From the NCBI GenBank assembly GCA_050908895.1, contig CP171222.1, positions 806,001 to 870,000 of the forward strand: DNA of 64,000 bases, written 5' to 3'. The notes beneath the pieces are model-generated. The model saw only the letters and a list, made by a program, of their open reading frames with translations, did not search any database and was not told the origin of the DNA. The position numbers and the translations under genes are program-made. Below are positions 42,803-50,755 of this stretch, piece by piece. How positions within the stretch are numbered: the stretch's first letter is position 1; every line of letters begins with the position of its first letter. The stretch comes from S5-A14a sp050908895. GTDB lineage: Bacteria; Bacillota; Clostridia; Peptostreptococcales; Anaerovoracaceae.

Positions 42803-43222
42803 ATGAAAGAATTTTGGAGTATGATTCAACTTGCTTTTACAGCAGTTGGAGGATGGCTTGGATATTTTTTAGGAGGGTGCGATGGACTAATACTCGCACT
42901 TCTTTTATTTGTAGTCATCGATTACATCACAGGTGTGATGTGTGCGGTAGCGGATAAAAAATTATCTAGCGAAGTAGGCTTTAAGGGGATTTGCAGAAAG
43001 GTGCTTATCTTTATGATGGTAGGCATTGCAAATATCCTTGATACAAAGATTATAGGTGGTGGCAGTGTTCTAAGGAGTGCTGTCATTTTCTTTTATCTAT
43101 CTAACGAAGGCATCAGCCTTTTAGAAAATGCAGGACACTTGGGATTGCCAATTCCTGAAAAGTTAAAAGTAGTTTTAGAGCAGTTACATGATAAGGAAAG
43201 AGGAGGGAAAAACAATGAGTAA
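42803..43222 (+). CDS. Phage holin (Cph1/toxin-secretion family)
   Basis: Membrane protein of 139 residues that permits endolysin release. Hydrophobic segments: LAFTAVGGWLGYFLGG, LILALLLFVVIDYITGVMCA, ILIF-type VLIFMMVGIANIL and SAVIFFYLSNEGIS. The YITGVMCAVADKKLSSEVGFKG text and NEGISLLENAGHLGLPIPEKL end are typical of Cph1-type holins. ATG 42803 has AAGGAGG. It overlaps the amidase start by eight bases. Confidence 0.93.
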   Translation: MKEFWSMIQLAFTAVGGWLGYFLGGCDGLILALLLFVVIDYITGVMCAVADKKLSSEVGFKGICRKVLIFMMVGIANILDTKIIGGGSVLRSAVIFFYLSNEGISLLENAGHLGLPIPEKLKVVLEQLHDKERGGKNNE

Positions 43223-44204
43223 CAGTAGTTTAGTGAATATGACGATGCTGAGTCCAAATCATAGCGGAAGAAGAAATCAGCCAATTACAAAGCTTGCAAT
43301 CCACCATACGGCAGGAGCAATCAGTGCAGCAACAATCGGTAATATTTTTAGACCAACATCAAGGCAGGCCTCTTGTAATTATGGAATTGGAAATGACAAT
43401 AAGATTGTGTTATGTGTTGATGAGTCCAACCGTTCATGGTGTACATCAAGTTCGTGGTGCGATAACAGGGCGGTCACCATTGAGGTGTCAAACTCAAGTA
43501 ATGGTGGAAACTGGCCGGTAAGTGATAGAGTTCTTGCTACTCTTATTGATTTAGTTACAGATATCTGTAAGAGAAATGGAATCAAAAACTGCACCTATAC
43601 CGGTGGTAAAGATGGGGTACTTCAAAAACATGAGTGGTATGCTAATACAAACTGTCCGGGACCATATCTAGGTAGTAAGTTTTCATATATTGCAAGTGAG
43701 GTAAATAAAAGACTTTCCGGAAGCGCTTCATCTTCTGGTGGAGCGAGCACTTCTTCTTTATACAGGGTAAGGAAATCATGGGGTGATGCTAAGAGTCAAA
43801 AGGGAGCATTTAAAAACCTTGATAATGCAAAGAAGTGTGCCAATTCAAATCCAGGATACTCTGTCTATGATGCCAATGGTAATGCAGTGTATCCGGTGAT
43901 AAGTACGCCATCAAAGAGTATTGGCACACTGGCCAGAGAAGTGATTGCTGGTAACTGGGGAAATGGAAGTGATAGAGTTAATCGTCTTAGAGCTGCAGGA
44001 TATGATTATGATGCTGTTCAAAACAGAGTCAATGAAATATTATCCGGCAAAAGCAACAGCCCATCAGGTGGAAAGTCCATTGATACTTTGGCACGTGAAG
44101 TTATCCGTGGTGACTGGGGTAACGGTCAGGATAGAAAAAACAGACTTGAAAGAGCTGGATATGATTATAACGCTGTGCAAAGACGAGTAAATGAACTTCT
44201 ATAA
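43215..44204 (+). CDS. N-acetylmuramoyl-L-alanine amidase (endolysin) with Cpl-7 repeats
   Basis: Cell wall hydrolase of 329 residues. Residues 1-160 form an Amidase_2/PGRP-fold domain with zinc ligands in LAIHHTAGAI and in HEWYANTNCPGPYLGSKF. A Ser-rich linker and a SPOR-like segment (YRVRKSWGDAKSQKGAFKNL) follow. The C-terminus has two Cpl-7 wall-binding repeats: LAREVIAGNWGNGSDRVNRL and LAREVIRGDWGNGQDRKNRL. ATG 43215 is chosen over 43188 because of AGGAGGG upstream. There is no signal peptide, so export depends on the holin. A strong terminator follows. Confidence 0.95.
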   Translation: MSNSSLVNMTMLSPNHSGRRNQPITKLAIHHTAGAISAATIGNIFRPTSRQASCNYGIGNDNKIVLCVDESNRSWCTSSSWCDNRAVTIEVSNSSNGGNWPVSDRVLATLIDLVTDICKRNGIKNCTYTGGKDGVLQKHEWYANTNCPGPYLGSKFSYIASEVNKRLSGSASSSGGASTSSLYRVRKSWGDAKSQKGAFKNLDNAKKCANSNPGYSVYDANGNAVYPVISTPSKSIGTLAREVIAGNWGNGSDRVNRLRAAGYDYDAVQNRVNEILSGKSNSPSGGKSIDTLAREVIRGDWGNGQDRKNRLERAGYDYNAVQRRVNELL

Positions 44205-44216
44205 TTAATTAAAAAC

Positions 44217-44261
44217 AATGCCTACTTTAGAGAAATCTAGGGTAGGCATTATTTTTTTTTT
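44217..44261 (+). terminator. Strong terminator at the end of the late operon
   Basis: AATGCCTAC pairs with GTAGGCATT across 44217-44250, followed by ten T. It separates lysis genes from the early-type module that follows. Confidence 0.9.
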
Positions 44262-44280
44262 GAAATTTCTTATAAATACC

Positions 44281-44320
44281 GTCAGATTTGACCTTCTCCC
44301 AAGGCTACCTAATAGAAGGA
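44281..44320 (+). repeat. Direct repeat 1 flanking the replication module
   Basis: GTCAGATTTGACC, then TCCCAAGGCTACCTAATAG. The same sequence recurs at 48880-48919 with a few changes, on the other side of the DUF2800-polymerase genes. Confidence 0.85.
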
Positions 44321-44355
44321 CAAAAGAAAAGTTCTTCAGAAACGGAGGTAGAAAA

Positions 44356-44544
44356 ATGAAACATAAACTTCTAATCAGTGTTTCAAAAGAACCAAAAGCA
44401 GATGGATATGCCAATTGCAAGGCCATCAAACTAAGGGAAAGACTCATCAGATTTTTCCTTGGGAAGAAATCAGACATTATGGTTTTTATTCCAAGCAATA
44501 GAATTGATGAGATTTCCATTCAAAATGAAGGAGGTGAGAGATAG
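44356..44544 (+). CDS. Small phage early protein
   Basis: Basic protein of 62 residues: KHKLLISVSKEPKADGYANC, then LRERLIRFFLGKKSDIMVFI and a polar end. The order of a beta strand, RERL-RF-LG helix and a hydrophobic strand matches the small gene at 61.56 kb (KRLLTFLFGDFCEVLVLTP), so both belong to one family found at the front of phage/ICE replication operons. Function unknown. ATG 44356 has CGGAGGTAG. Its stop overlaps the next GTG. Confidence 0.65.
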   Translation: MKHKLLISVSKEPKADGYANCKAIKLRERLIRFFLGKKSDIMVFIPSNRIDEISIQNEGGER

Positions 44545-44882
44545 TGAGTACCAAACAAAAATATGACTTAATGATGGATGCGTCAAAATTACTTAGGTCA
44601 TTGGCTGATGTAGTAGAGTCAATTGCAATTACCTATAAGGATACTACTTATATTGAGGCAGAGGCAAAAGTTATTGAGAAAAAGCAAGCAAAGGCTTTAG
44701 TGGAAGATAAGAAATTGAACCTTGAAGATGTAAGGGCAGTTCTTGCAAAACTAAGTCAGCATGGAAAGACTGCAGAGGTTAAAGAACTGATTGTAAAGTT
44801 TGGTGGAACGAAACTATCAGATGTTCCAAAGGAAAAGTACAGTCAGCTACTAAAGGAAACGGAGGAAATAAAAATTGACTAA
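44544..44882 (+). CDS. Small phage early protein (so-called rrp5-like)
   Basis: Protein of 112 residues. A helical N-terminus with KLLRSLADVVESIA and a C-terminal unit LEDVRAVLAKLSQHGKTAEV then KELIVKFGGTKLSDV. The latter is shared by many clostridial prophage proteins that are often labelled rRNA biogenesis protein Rrp5 without support. It is probably a replication accessory protein, from its place before DUF2800. GTG 44544 has GGAGGTGAG. It overlaps DUF2800 by eight bases. Confidence 0.62.
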   Translation: MSTKQKYDLMMDASKLLRSLADVVESIAITYKDTTYIEAEAKVIEKKQAKALVEDKKLNLEDVRAVLAKLSQHGKTAEVKELIVKFGGTKLSDVPKEKYSQLLKETEEIKID

Positions 44883-46014
44883 ACACACAATTTTATCTCC
44901 ATCAAGTTCCCATAGGTGGCTGAACTGCACGCCAAGTGCAGTGCTTGAGCTGGAGTTTGAAAATACTAGTTCGACTGCAGCCGAAGAAGGAACAGCAGCA
45001 CATGCCTTTTGTGAACATAAGCTAAAAAAGGCATTAAAGATGCGAAGTAAAAGACCTGTATCTGATTATGATTCAGATGAAATGCAGGAATGCACCGACG
45101 CCTATGTAGATTTTGTTTTGGAGCAATATGAAATAGCCAAGCAAAAGTGCAAGGATCCTGCTATTTTGATTGAACAGAAAGTGGATTTTTCAGAGTATGT
45201 CCCAGATGGATTTGGAACTGCCGACTGCTTGATAGTTTCAGATGATAAACTTTCCATCATTGACTTTAAATACGGACAGGGAGTTTTAGTAGATGCATAT
45301 GACAATTCACAAATGAAATGTTATGCACTTGGAGCACTGGCAATTTATGAAAGCCTTTATGACATAAAGGAAGTCAATATGTCAATCTTTCAGCCGCGTA
45401 GAGAGAATGTATCTACATGGACGATTTCTACAAGCGAACTAAAGCAGTGGGCAGAAGAAGTCCTAAAACCCAGGGCGGAGATGGCTATTAAAGGCGAGGG
45501 AGAATACTGCTCTGGTGATTGGTGTAAATTTTGTAAGGCAGCAGTTAGATGTAGAGCAAGGGCTGAAGAAAAGCTAAAACTTGCAAAAGATGAGTTTAAA
45601 CTACCACCACTATTAACAGATGCCGAAGTAGAAGAAATCCTAGTTGTTATTCCGGATTTGACTTCATGGGCAAATAGCATCTTGGCATATGCAACAGATA
45701 TGGCAGTTAATCACGGTAAAGAGTGGAGTGGCTTTAAGGTAGTAGAAGGTAGGTCTGTAAGAAAGTATAAAGATGAAAATGCTGTAATTGAAAAAGCAAA
45801 AGAAAACGGATATACCGATATCTTCAAAACCAGTCTTATCACACTTACTGAAATGCAAAAATTGATGGGAAAGAAGAAATTTGAGGATATTCTAGGTGAC
45901 CTCATTATCAAACCACCTGGAAAACTGACACTAGTACCAAGCACGGATAAACGTCAGAAAGTAAATGTAACAAATGCTAAAAACGAATTTAATGAAATAA
46001 CGGAGGAAAATTAA
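44875..46014 (+). CDS. DUF2800 protein, Cas4/RecB-like nuclease
   Basis: Protein of 379 residues of the DUF2800 family, a PD-(D/E)XK nuclease fold used in phage recombination or replication. The N-terminus is SPSSSHRWLNCTPSAVLE; the active-site region is EQKVDFSEYV, then GTADCLIVSDDKLSIIDFKY (D, xxDFKYG), and a cysteine cluster near CSGDWCKFCKAAVRCRA may bind Fe-S. TTG 44875 has GGAGGAAAT. It is followed one base later by DUF2815, the standard pair. Confidence 0.88.
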   Translation: MTKHTILSPSSSHRWLNCTPSAVLELEFENTSSTAAEEGTAAHAFCEHKLKKALKMRSKRPVSDYDSDEMQECTDAYVDFVLEQYEIAKQKCKDPAILIEQKVDFSEYVPDGFGTADCLIVSDDKLSIIDFKYGQGVLVDAYDNSQMKCYALGALAIYESLYDIKEVNMSIFQPRRENVSTWTISTSELKQWAEEVLKPRAEMAIKGEGEYCSGDWCKFCKAAVRCRARAEEKLKLAKDEFKLPPLLTDAEVEEILVVIPDLTSWANSILAYATDMAVNHGKEWSGFKVVEGRSVRKYKDENAVIEKAKENGYTDIFKTSLITLTEMQKLMGKKKFEDILGDLIIKPPGKLTLVPSTDKRQKVNVTNAKNEFNEITEEN

Positions 46015-46015
46015 A

Positions 46016-46564
46016 ATGGCAAATATCAATAGAACAAAGGTAATCACAGGAAAAGACACAAGACTTTCATATTTTAATGGCTGGGAGCCAAAGTCAATCA
46101 ACGGAGGACCTGAGAGGTATAGCGTATCTCTTCTTATTCCAAAGGATGACAAAGAAACAATTAATGCAATTGAAAAGGCGATTGATGCTGCAATCGAAGA
46201 AGGAATCGGTAAATTTGGAGGAAAGAAACCAAACAAAGCTGCAATTAAACTTCCTCTTCGAGATGGGGATATTGAGCGTGATGATGAGGCATATAAAGGT
46301 CATTATTTCATCAACGCAAATAGCGTAACAGCACCTCAAATTGTAGATAAAGCTGTAAAACCTATTCTTGATAGAAGTGAAGTATTTTCAGGCTGTTATG
46401 CCCGTGTATCCATTAGCTTTTATGCCTTTAACTCAAATGGAAATAAAGGTGTTGCCTGCGGACTTGGAAATATTCAAAAGATTAGAGATGGTGAGCCACT
46501 TGGTGGAAGAAGTAATGCTACTGATGATTTTACAAGTCTTGAAGATGATGACTTCTTAGCTTAG
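46016..46564 (+). CDS. DUF2815 protein, likely ssDNA-binding
   Basis: Protein of 182 residues: NRTKVITGKDTRLSYFNGWE, then GGPERYSVSLLIPKDDKETI, PLRDGDIERDDEAYKGHYFI and a closing acidic tail DDFTSLEDDDFLA. The acidic hydrophobic tip is like the protein-interaction tip of SSBs, and DUF2815 is thought to be an OB-fold ssDNA-binding protein. It is the partner of DUF2800 in many phages. The start has GGAGGAAA. Confidence 0.88.
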   Translation: MANINRTKVITGKDTRLSYFNGWEPKSINGGPERYSVSLLIPKDDKETINAIEKAIDAAIEEGIGKFGGKKPNKAAIKLPLRDGDIERDDEAYKGHYFINANSVTAPQIVDKAVKPILDRSEVFSGCYARVSISFYAFNSNGNKGVACGLGNIQKIRDGEPLGGRSNATDDFTSLEDDDFLA

Positions 46565-46575
46565 GAGGTGCTGAT

Positions 46576-46713
46576 ATGACTAGGATAGAAAGTTTGATGT
46601 TATATGCGACCTTTGGTGGGTTTGCAGGATTATTACTAAGTTCATGGGGTTTCATAATTAAAGACTGGCTAAAGGAACGCAAAGAAAAGAAGAAAAAGAA
46701 GGAGAAACAGTAA
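46576..46713 (+). CDS. Small membrane protein 1
   Basis: Reads TRIESLMLYATFGGFAGLLL followed by SSWGFIIKDWLKERKEKK and more lysines: 45 residues with one membrane helix and a very basic cytoplasmic tail. AGGAGGTG precedes the ATG. Function unknown. It is one base before another small membrane gene, between DUF2815 and the polymerase. Confidence 0.6.
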   Translation: MTRIESLMLYATFGGFAGLLLSSWGFIIKDWLKERKEKKKKKEKQ

Positions 46714-46714
46714 C

Positions 46715-46831
46715 ATGAATTTGATTGATATATTCGTTGCTATCTTCATTGGAACTTGGCTCTTTGATTTTGTAGCAAAAACGCTGGTTAGCCTTTATCT
46801 AGACATCAAAGAAAAGATAAACATAAAGTAA
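46715..46831 (+). CDS. Small membrane protein 2
   Basis: 38 residues: NLIDIFVAIFIGTWLFDFVA then KTLVSLYLDIKEKINIK, one amphipathic membrane helix and a basic end. AAGGAG lies upstream inside the first small gene. Function unknown; tight linkage suggests that the two act together. Confidence 0.55.
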   Translation: MNLIDIFVAIFIGTWLFDFVAKTLVSLYLDIKEKINIK

Positions 46832-46837
46832 CGTGGT

Positions 46838-46870
46838 GGGTGGCACTAATCTGCCACCCTTATTTTTATT
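46838..46870 (+). terminator. Terminator before the polymerase gene
   Basis: GGGTGGCA pairs with TGCCACCC (46838-46859), followed by a T-rich run. Confidence 0.8.
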
Positions 46871-46883
46871 GGAGGTGACGAAG

Positions 46884-48872
46884 ATGGAAAACATCTCTAT
46901 AGACATTGAAACCTATAGCAGTGTAGACCTTAAAAAATGTGGTGTATATAAATATGCTGAATCCGATGATTTTGAAATACTTCTATTTGCTTACAGCGTT
47001 GATGGTAGTGATGTTAAAGTCATAGATTTAGCAAAAGGAGAGGAAATCCCTGTTGAAATATTGGACGCTCTTACTGATGAAGAAATAAGTAAATGGGCAT
47101 TTAATGCACAGTTTGAGAGGGTTTGTCTATCAAGGTTTTTAAGGGATAAAGGTATCAGTCTAGATCCTTTTTATGATAATCATGAAATTAGTACATCAAA
47201 GGCAATGTTTTTAAATCCGATTTCTTGGAAATGTACCATGATTTGGTCTGCAACACTTGGACTTCCATTATCTCTTGAAGGAGTAGGTGCTGTGCTTGGA
47301 CTTGATAAGCAGAAATTTAGCGAAGGGAAAAACCTAATCAAGTATTTCTGTGTACCTTGCATTCCAACAAAGATTAATGGTGGCAGAACCAGAAATAGGC
47401 ATTTTCATGATGAAGAAAAGTGGGAGAGGTTCAAATCATATAACAAGCGTGATGTGGAAGTAGAAAAAGGCATTCAAATAAAACTATCAAAGTTTCCTGT
47501 TTCAGAAGATATATGGGATGAGTTTTATCTAGACCAGGAAATCAATGACAGAGGAATCGCTATTGACCCAGTTCTTGTTGAATCAGCAATCAAATTAGAT
47601 AGCGATGTAAAGGCTAGTCTTATGAAACAACTATCAGAGATTACCGGACTTGAAAATCCTAATTCAGTTTTACAGATGAGAACTTGGCTATCAGAACACG
47701 GTCTTAAAATGGAGTCTTTAGGGAAAAAGGAAGTAGCAAAAGAAATAAAGACGGCATCTAAAGAACTGGTAGAAGTCCTTACTTTAAGACAGCAGTTATC
47801 AAAGTCATCAGTTAAGAAGTATACAGCCATGAAAAATGCTGCCTGCACAGACAATAGGGAAAGAGGAATGTTTCGTTATTATGGTGCGAATAGAACTGGA
47901 AGATTTGCAGGAAGACTTGTTCAATTACAAAACCTGCCACAAAACCATCTGCCAGATTTAGCTGATGCTAGAGCACTTGTAAGGGATAAAAATGTAGATG
48001 CACTTGAAATGCTATATGAAGATATCCCAGATACCTTATCTCAACTGATTAGAACAGCCTTTGTACCTCAAAACAATAACAAATTTATTGTGGCTGACTT
48101 TTCAGCCATTGAAGCGAGAGTCCTTGCATGGCTTGCAGGGGAAAAATGGAGAATGAAAGTCTTTGAAGAAGGTAAAGATATCTACTGTTCATCAGCAAGC
48201 CAGATGTTTGGAGTTCCTGTTGAAAAGCATGGTGTAAATAGCCATCTAAGACAAAAAGGTAAAATCGCAGAACTTGCACTTGGCTATGGTGGCTCGGTTG
48301 GTGCTTTAAAAGCTATGGGAGCACTTGAAATGGGACTTGCTGAAGAAGAACTACAGCCACTTGTAGATGCATGGAGAAATTCAAATCCTATGATTACAAG
48401 TCTTTGGTGGGATGTGGATAGAGCAGTCAAAATCTGTATTAAGCAAAGAATAGAAACGGAAACTCATGGCATAAAGTTTTCATGGAAAAGTGGATTCCTT
48501 TTTATTGAACTTCCTTCAGGCAGAAAACTTGCCTATGTGAAACCCAGAATTGGTGAGAACAAATTCGGTGGTGAGTCAGTTACTTATGAAGGAGTCGGGA
48601 ATGCTAAAAAGTGGGAAAGACTGGAAAGTTATGGTCCTAAATTTGTAGAAAATATTATTCAAGGGACTGCGAGAGATATTTTGATTTTTGCTATGAAGAC
48701 ATTAAGAAACTGCCAGATAGTAGCTCATGTTCACGATGAAATAATAATAGAGGCTGATAAAAGAATGAGTCTTTCTGCAGTATGTGAGCAAATGGGAAGA
48801 ACACCACCCTGGGCGAAGGGCTTACTTCTTCGTGCTGACGGTTATGAATGCGAATTTTATAAAAAAGATTAA
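46884..48872 (+). CDS. Phage family A DNA polymerase
   Basis: Replicative polymerase of about 662 residues. The N-terminus is a 3'-5' exonuclease-like domain (ISIDIETYSSVDLKKCGVYK) with the first DxE. The palm and fingers follow: YYGANRTGRFAGRLVQLQNL (motif with R), NKFIVADFSAIEARVLAWLA (motif A, D of ADFSAIE), RQKGKIAELALGYGGS (motif B) and VAHVHDEIIIEA (motif C, HDE). ATG 46884 has GGAGGTGACG. It is located between the DUF2800/2815 module and an HTH-zinc protein, after the lysis genes, an unusual place. Confidence 0.94.
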   Translation: MENISIDIETYSSVDLKKCGVYKYAESDDFEILLFAYSVDGSDVKVIDLAKGEEIPVEILDALTDEEISKWAFNAQFERVCLSRFLRDKGISLDPFYDNHEISTSKAMFLNPISWKCTMIWSATLGLPLSLEGVGAVLGLDKQKFSEGKNLIKYFCVPCIPTKINGGRTRNRHFHDEEKWERFKSYNKRDVEVEKGIQIKLSKFPVSEDIWDEFYLDQEINDRGIAIDPVLVESAIKLDSDVKASLMKQLSEITGLENPNSVLQMRTWLSEHGLKMESLGKKEVAKEIKTASKELVEVLTLRQQLSKSSVKKYTAMKNAACTDNRERGMFRYYGANRTGRFAGRLVQLQNLPQNHLPDLADARALVRDKNVDALEMLYEDIPDTLSQLIRTAFVPQNNNKFIVADFSAIEARVLAWLAGEKWRMKVFEEGKDIYCSSASQMFGVPVEKHGVNSHLRQKGKIAELALGYGGSVGALKAMGALEMGLAEEELQPLVDAWRNSNPMITSLWWDVDRAVKICIKQRIETETHGIKFSWKSGFLFIELPSGRKLAYVKPRIGENKFGGESVTYEGVGNAKKWERLESYGPKFVENIIQGTARDILIFAMKTLRNCQIVAHVHDEIIIEADKRMSLSAVCEQMGRTPPWAKGLLLRADGYECEFYKKD

Positions 48873-48879
48873 TAGAAAC

Positions 48880-48923
48880 GTCAGATTTTGACCTTTCCCA
48901 AGGCTACCTAATAGGAGGTAGCC
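48880..48923 (+). repeat. Direct repeat 2 with RBS-sequestering hairpin
   Basis: Copy of the 44281-44320 sequence. Here GGCTACC (48902-48908) can pair with GGTAGCC (48917-48923), a seven-base stem whose 3' arm covers part of AGGAGG (48913-48918), the ribosome-binding site of the following gene. Confidence 0.75.
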
Positions 48924-48926
48924 TTT

Positions 48927-49328
48927 ATGAATTTAGAAGAAAAAGAAAAGATAAAAAAACTGAGAGAAGAAGGTCTTGGATATAAGAAAATCTCAAATAA
49001 ACTTGGAATAAGTGTAAATACCATTAAATCGTTCTGCAGAAATAACAACTTAGCTGGATCCTTTACTCCTAAGAAATGTTATTGCAAAGAGTGTGGAAAA
49101 GAAATCATTCAAAAAGAGCATACTAAGAAAAGAATCTTCTGCAGTGAATCTTGCAAAAGATCATGGTGGAACAAAAATAGGATAAAGCTAGATAAGACAA
49201 AACTTGAAGAACATACTTGTATTCATTGTCATAAAACTTTTAAGGCCTATCCTCATGAAAATAGAAAATATTGCTGCCACAAATGCTATGTAGCGGATAG
49301 GTTTAGAGGTGGTGATGGTGATGAATAA
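48927..49328 (+). CDS. HTH and zinc-ribbon phage protein (sigma-like)
   Basis: Protein of 133 residues. Residues 1-40 are a helix-turn-helix (EEGLGYKKISNKLGISVNTI then KSFCRNN), like resolvase/sigma HTHs. Two zinc-binding clusters follow: CKECGKEI with CSESCKRSWW, and CIHCHKTF with CCHKCYVADRF. It is likely a DNA-binding regulator; such proteins are widespread in clostridial prophages after the polymerase gene. Expression may be controlled by the hairpin over its ribosome-binding site. It overlaps the next gene by eight bases. Confidence 0.75.
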   Translation: MNLEEKEKIKKLREEGLGYKKISNKLGISVNTIKSFCRNNNLAGSFTPKKCYCKECGKEIIQKEHTKKRIFCSESCKRSWWNKNRIKLDKTKLEEHTCIHCHKTFKAYPHENRKYCCHKCYVADRFRGGDGDE

Positions 49329-49497
49329 AGAGGAACACGATGAGATGATGTATCAGTTATCTATCTCCGTTGCTATAAAGATGCTCAAAAATCACATTAT
49401 AAATAAGGAAGAATTTGAAGAAATGAATTGTATCTTATTGGAAAAATATCATCCATTTATAGGGGAACTTTTCTTACTAAATGACTTGATATATTAA
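49321..49497 (+). CDS. Small SHOCT-like phage protein
   Basis: Protein of 58 residues: MNKEEHDEMMYQLSISVAIK, then HIINKEEFEEMNCILLEKYH. The pattern of a helix, a LxxGxISxEEF-like turn and another helix suggests a SHOCT-type motif. ATG 49321 is preceded by GAGGTGGTG. Such small genes often come directly before serine recombinases in these phages. Function unknown. Confidence 0.58.
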   Translation: MNKEEHDEMMYQLSISVAIKMLKNHIINKEEFEEMNCILLEKYHPFIGELFLLNDLIY

Positions 49498-49516
49498 GCG
49501 TTTAGAGGCATATATA
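49484..49516 (+). promoter_or_regulatory. Phage promoter, copy C
   Basis: ACTTGATAT around 49484-49492 and TATATA 19 bases after TTGATA. It shares AGCGTTTAGAGGCATATATA-like text with copy A (24220) and precedes the twin recombinases. Confidence 0.5.
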
Positions 49517-49540
49517 TACACTGACAAAGGAGGTAAACCG

Positions 49541-50755
49541 ATGAAAAAAGTACAAAAAATCGATGTGAAAAAGCCACTCATCGAAGCAAGAAAAAAGGTT
49601 GCTGCCTATGCCAGAGTATCTATGGAAACTGATAGACTTAAGCATTCCTTATCTGCACAGGTAAGTTATTACAGCAAACTTATTCAAAATAATCCTGAAT
49701 GGGAATTTAAAGGCATTTATTCTGATTATGGTATATCAGGAACAAGTACATCTAAAAGGCCAGGATTTATGGAAATGATGGAAGAGTGTGAAAAAGGAAA
49801 TATCGACATTATCCTTACAAAATCCATCAAGCGTTTTGCAAGAAACACAGTTGACTTACTGAAAGTAGTAAGACACCTTAAATCAAAAGGCATTGAAGTT
49901 AGATTTGAAAATGAAAACATCAATTCATTAAGTGGTGATGGAGAGCTGATGCTTTCCATCATAGCTTCATTTGCACAGGAAGAATCAAGATCCACATCAG
50001 AAAACATCAAATGGGCAATTAGGAAAGGTTATGAAAAAGGTATCGATGTAGCAAGAAATAAAAAAGTGTATGGATATAGATATGATGGGAAAATGTATCA
50101 GATTAAGGAAGATGAAGCAAAAGCTGTAAGATTTATGTTTCAGTCTATAGTAGACGGTATAAAGCCGAGAGATATTTTGAAGATGCTTAATGAAAAAGGT
50201 ATCAAAACATGGAAAGGTAATGACTTTACCTATACACCTTTGAACATCATTTTAAGAAATGAAATTTACATAGGTGATAGAAGAATGCAAAAGACATTCG
50301 TAAAAGATCCTATAAAGCAAAACAAAGTTAAAAATAAAGGAGAACTTCCACAGTATTATATAGAAAATTGCCACGAACCTATTATAGATAAAGATATATT
50401 TTATAAAGTGCAAGATATTATGGATAAAAGAGCACAGAGCGTTCCAACTTATCCATTCACAGGCAAAATCATATGTAAGAAATGTGGTAATCATTTTACC
50501 AGAAGAATAGGTCATTTGAAGTATGGAGATTATATATATTGGTTTTGCAGAAGCAAAAAATCAAAGGCAACATATTGTAATAGTATCAACTTTAAGGAAA
50601 GTGAGCTTGAAGTAATTTCAGCTAAAGTATTGAACTTAGAACAATTCAATGCAGAAATTTTCCAAAAGAAAGTGCTACGTATTTATGTACATGAGAATGG
50701 AGATTTAGAATATGAGTTTTATAAAGGGGAAAGTGTATTATGGCAAAGAAGGTAA
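49541..50755 (+). CDS. Serine recombinase 1 of the twin pair
   Basis: Site-specific recombinase of 404 residues. The resolvase domain (20-160) has VAAYARVSMETDRLKHSLSA with the catalytic serine in ARVS, DYGISGTSTSKRPGF and TKSIKRFARNTVDLL. The recombinase domain follows, then a zinc ribbon CKKCGNHFTRR with CRSKKSKATYC. ATG 49541 has AAAGGAGGT. It lacks the long coiled coil of the second protein. The two genes overlap by 16 bases. Such pairs are the integration machinery of this phage family. Confidence 0.92.
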   Translation: MKKVQKIDVKKPLIEARKKVAAYARVSMETDRLKHSLSAQVSYYSKLIQNNPEWEFKGIYSDYGISGTSTSKRPGFMEMMEECEKGNIDIILTKSIKRFARNTVDLLKVVRHLKSKGIEVRFENENINSLSGDGELMLSIIASFAQEESRSTSENIKWAIRKGYEKGIDVARNKKVYGYRYDGKMYQIKEDEAKAVRFMFQSIVDGIKPRDILKMLNEKGIKTWKGNDFTYTPLNIILRNEIYIGDRRMQKTFVKDPIKQNKVKNKGELPQYYIENCHEPIIDKDIFYKVQDIMDKRAQSVPTYPFTGKIICKKCGNHFTRRIGHLKYGDYIYWFCRSKKSKATYCNSINFKESELEVISAKVLNLEQFNAEIFQKKVLRIYVHENGDLEYEFYKGESVLWQRR

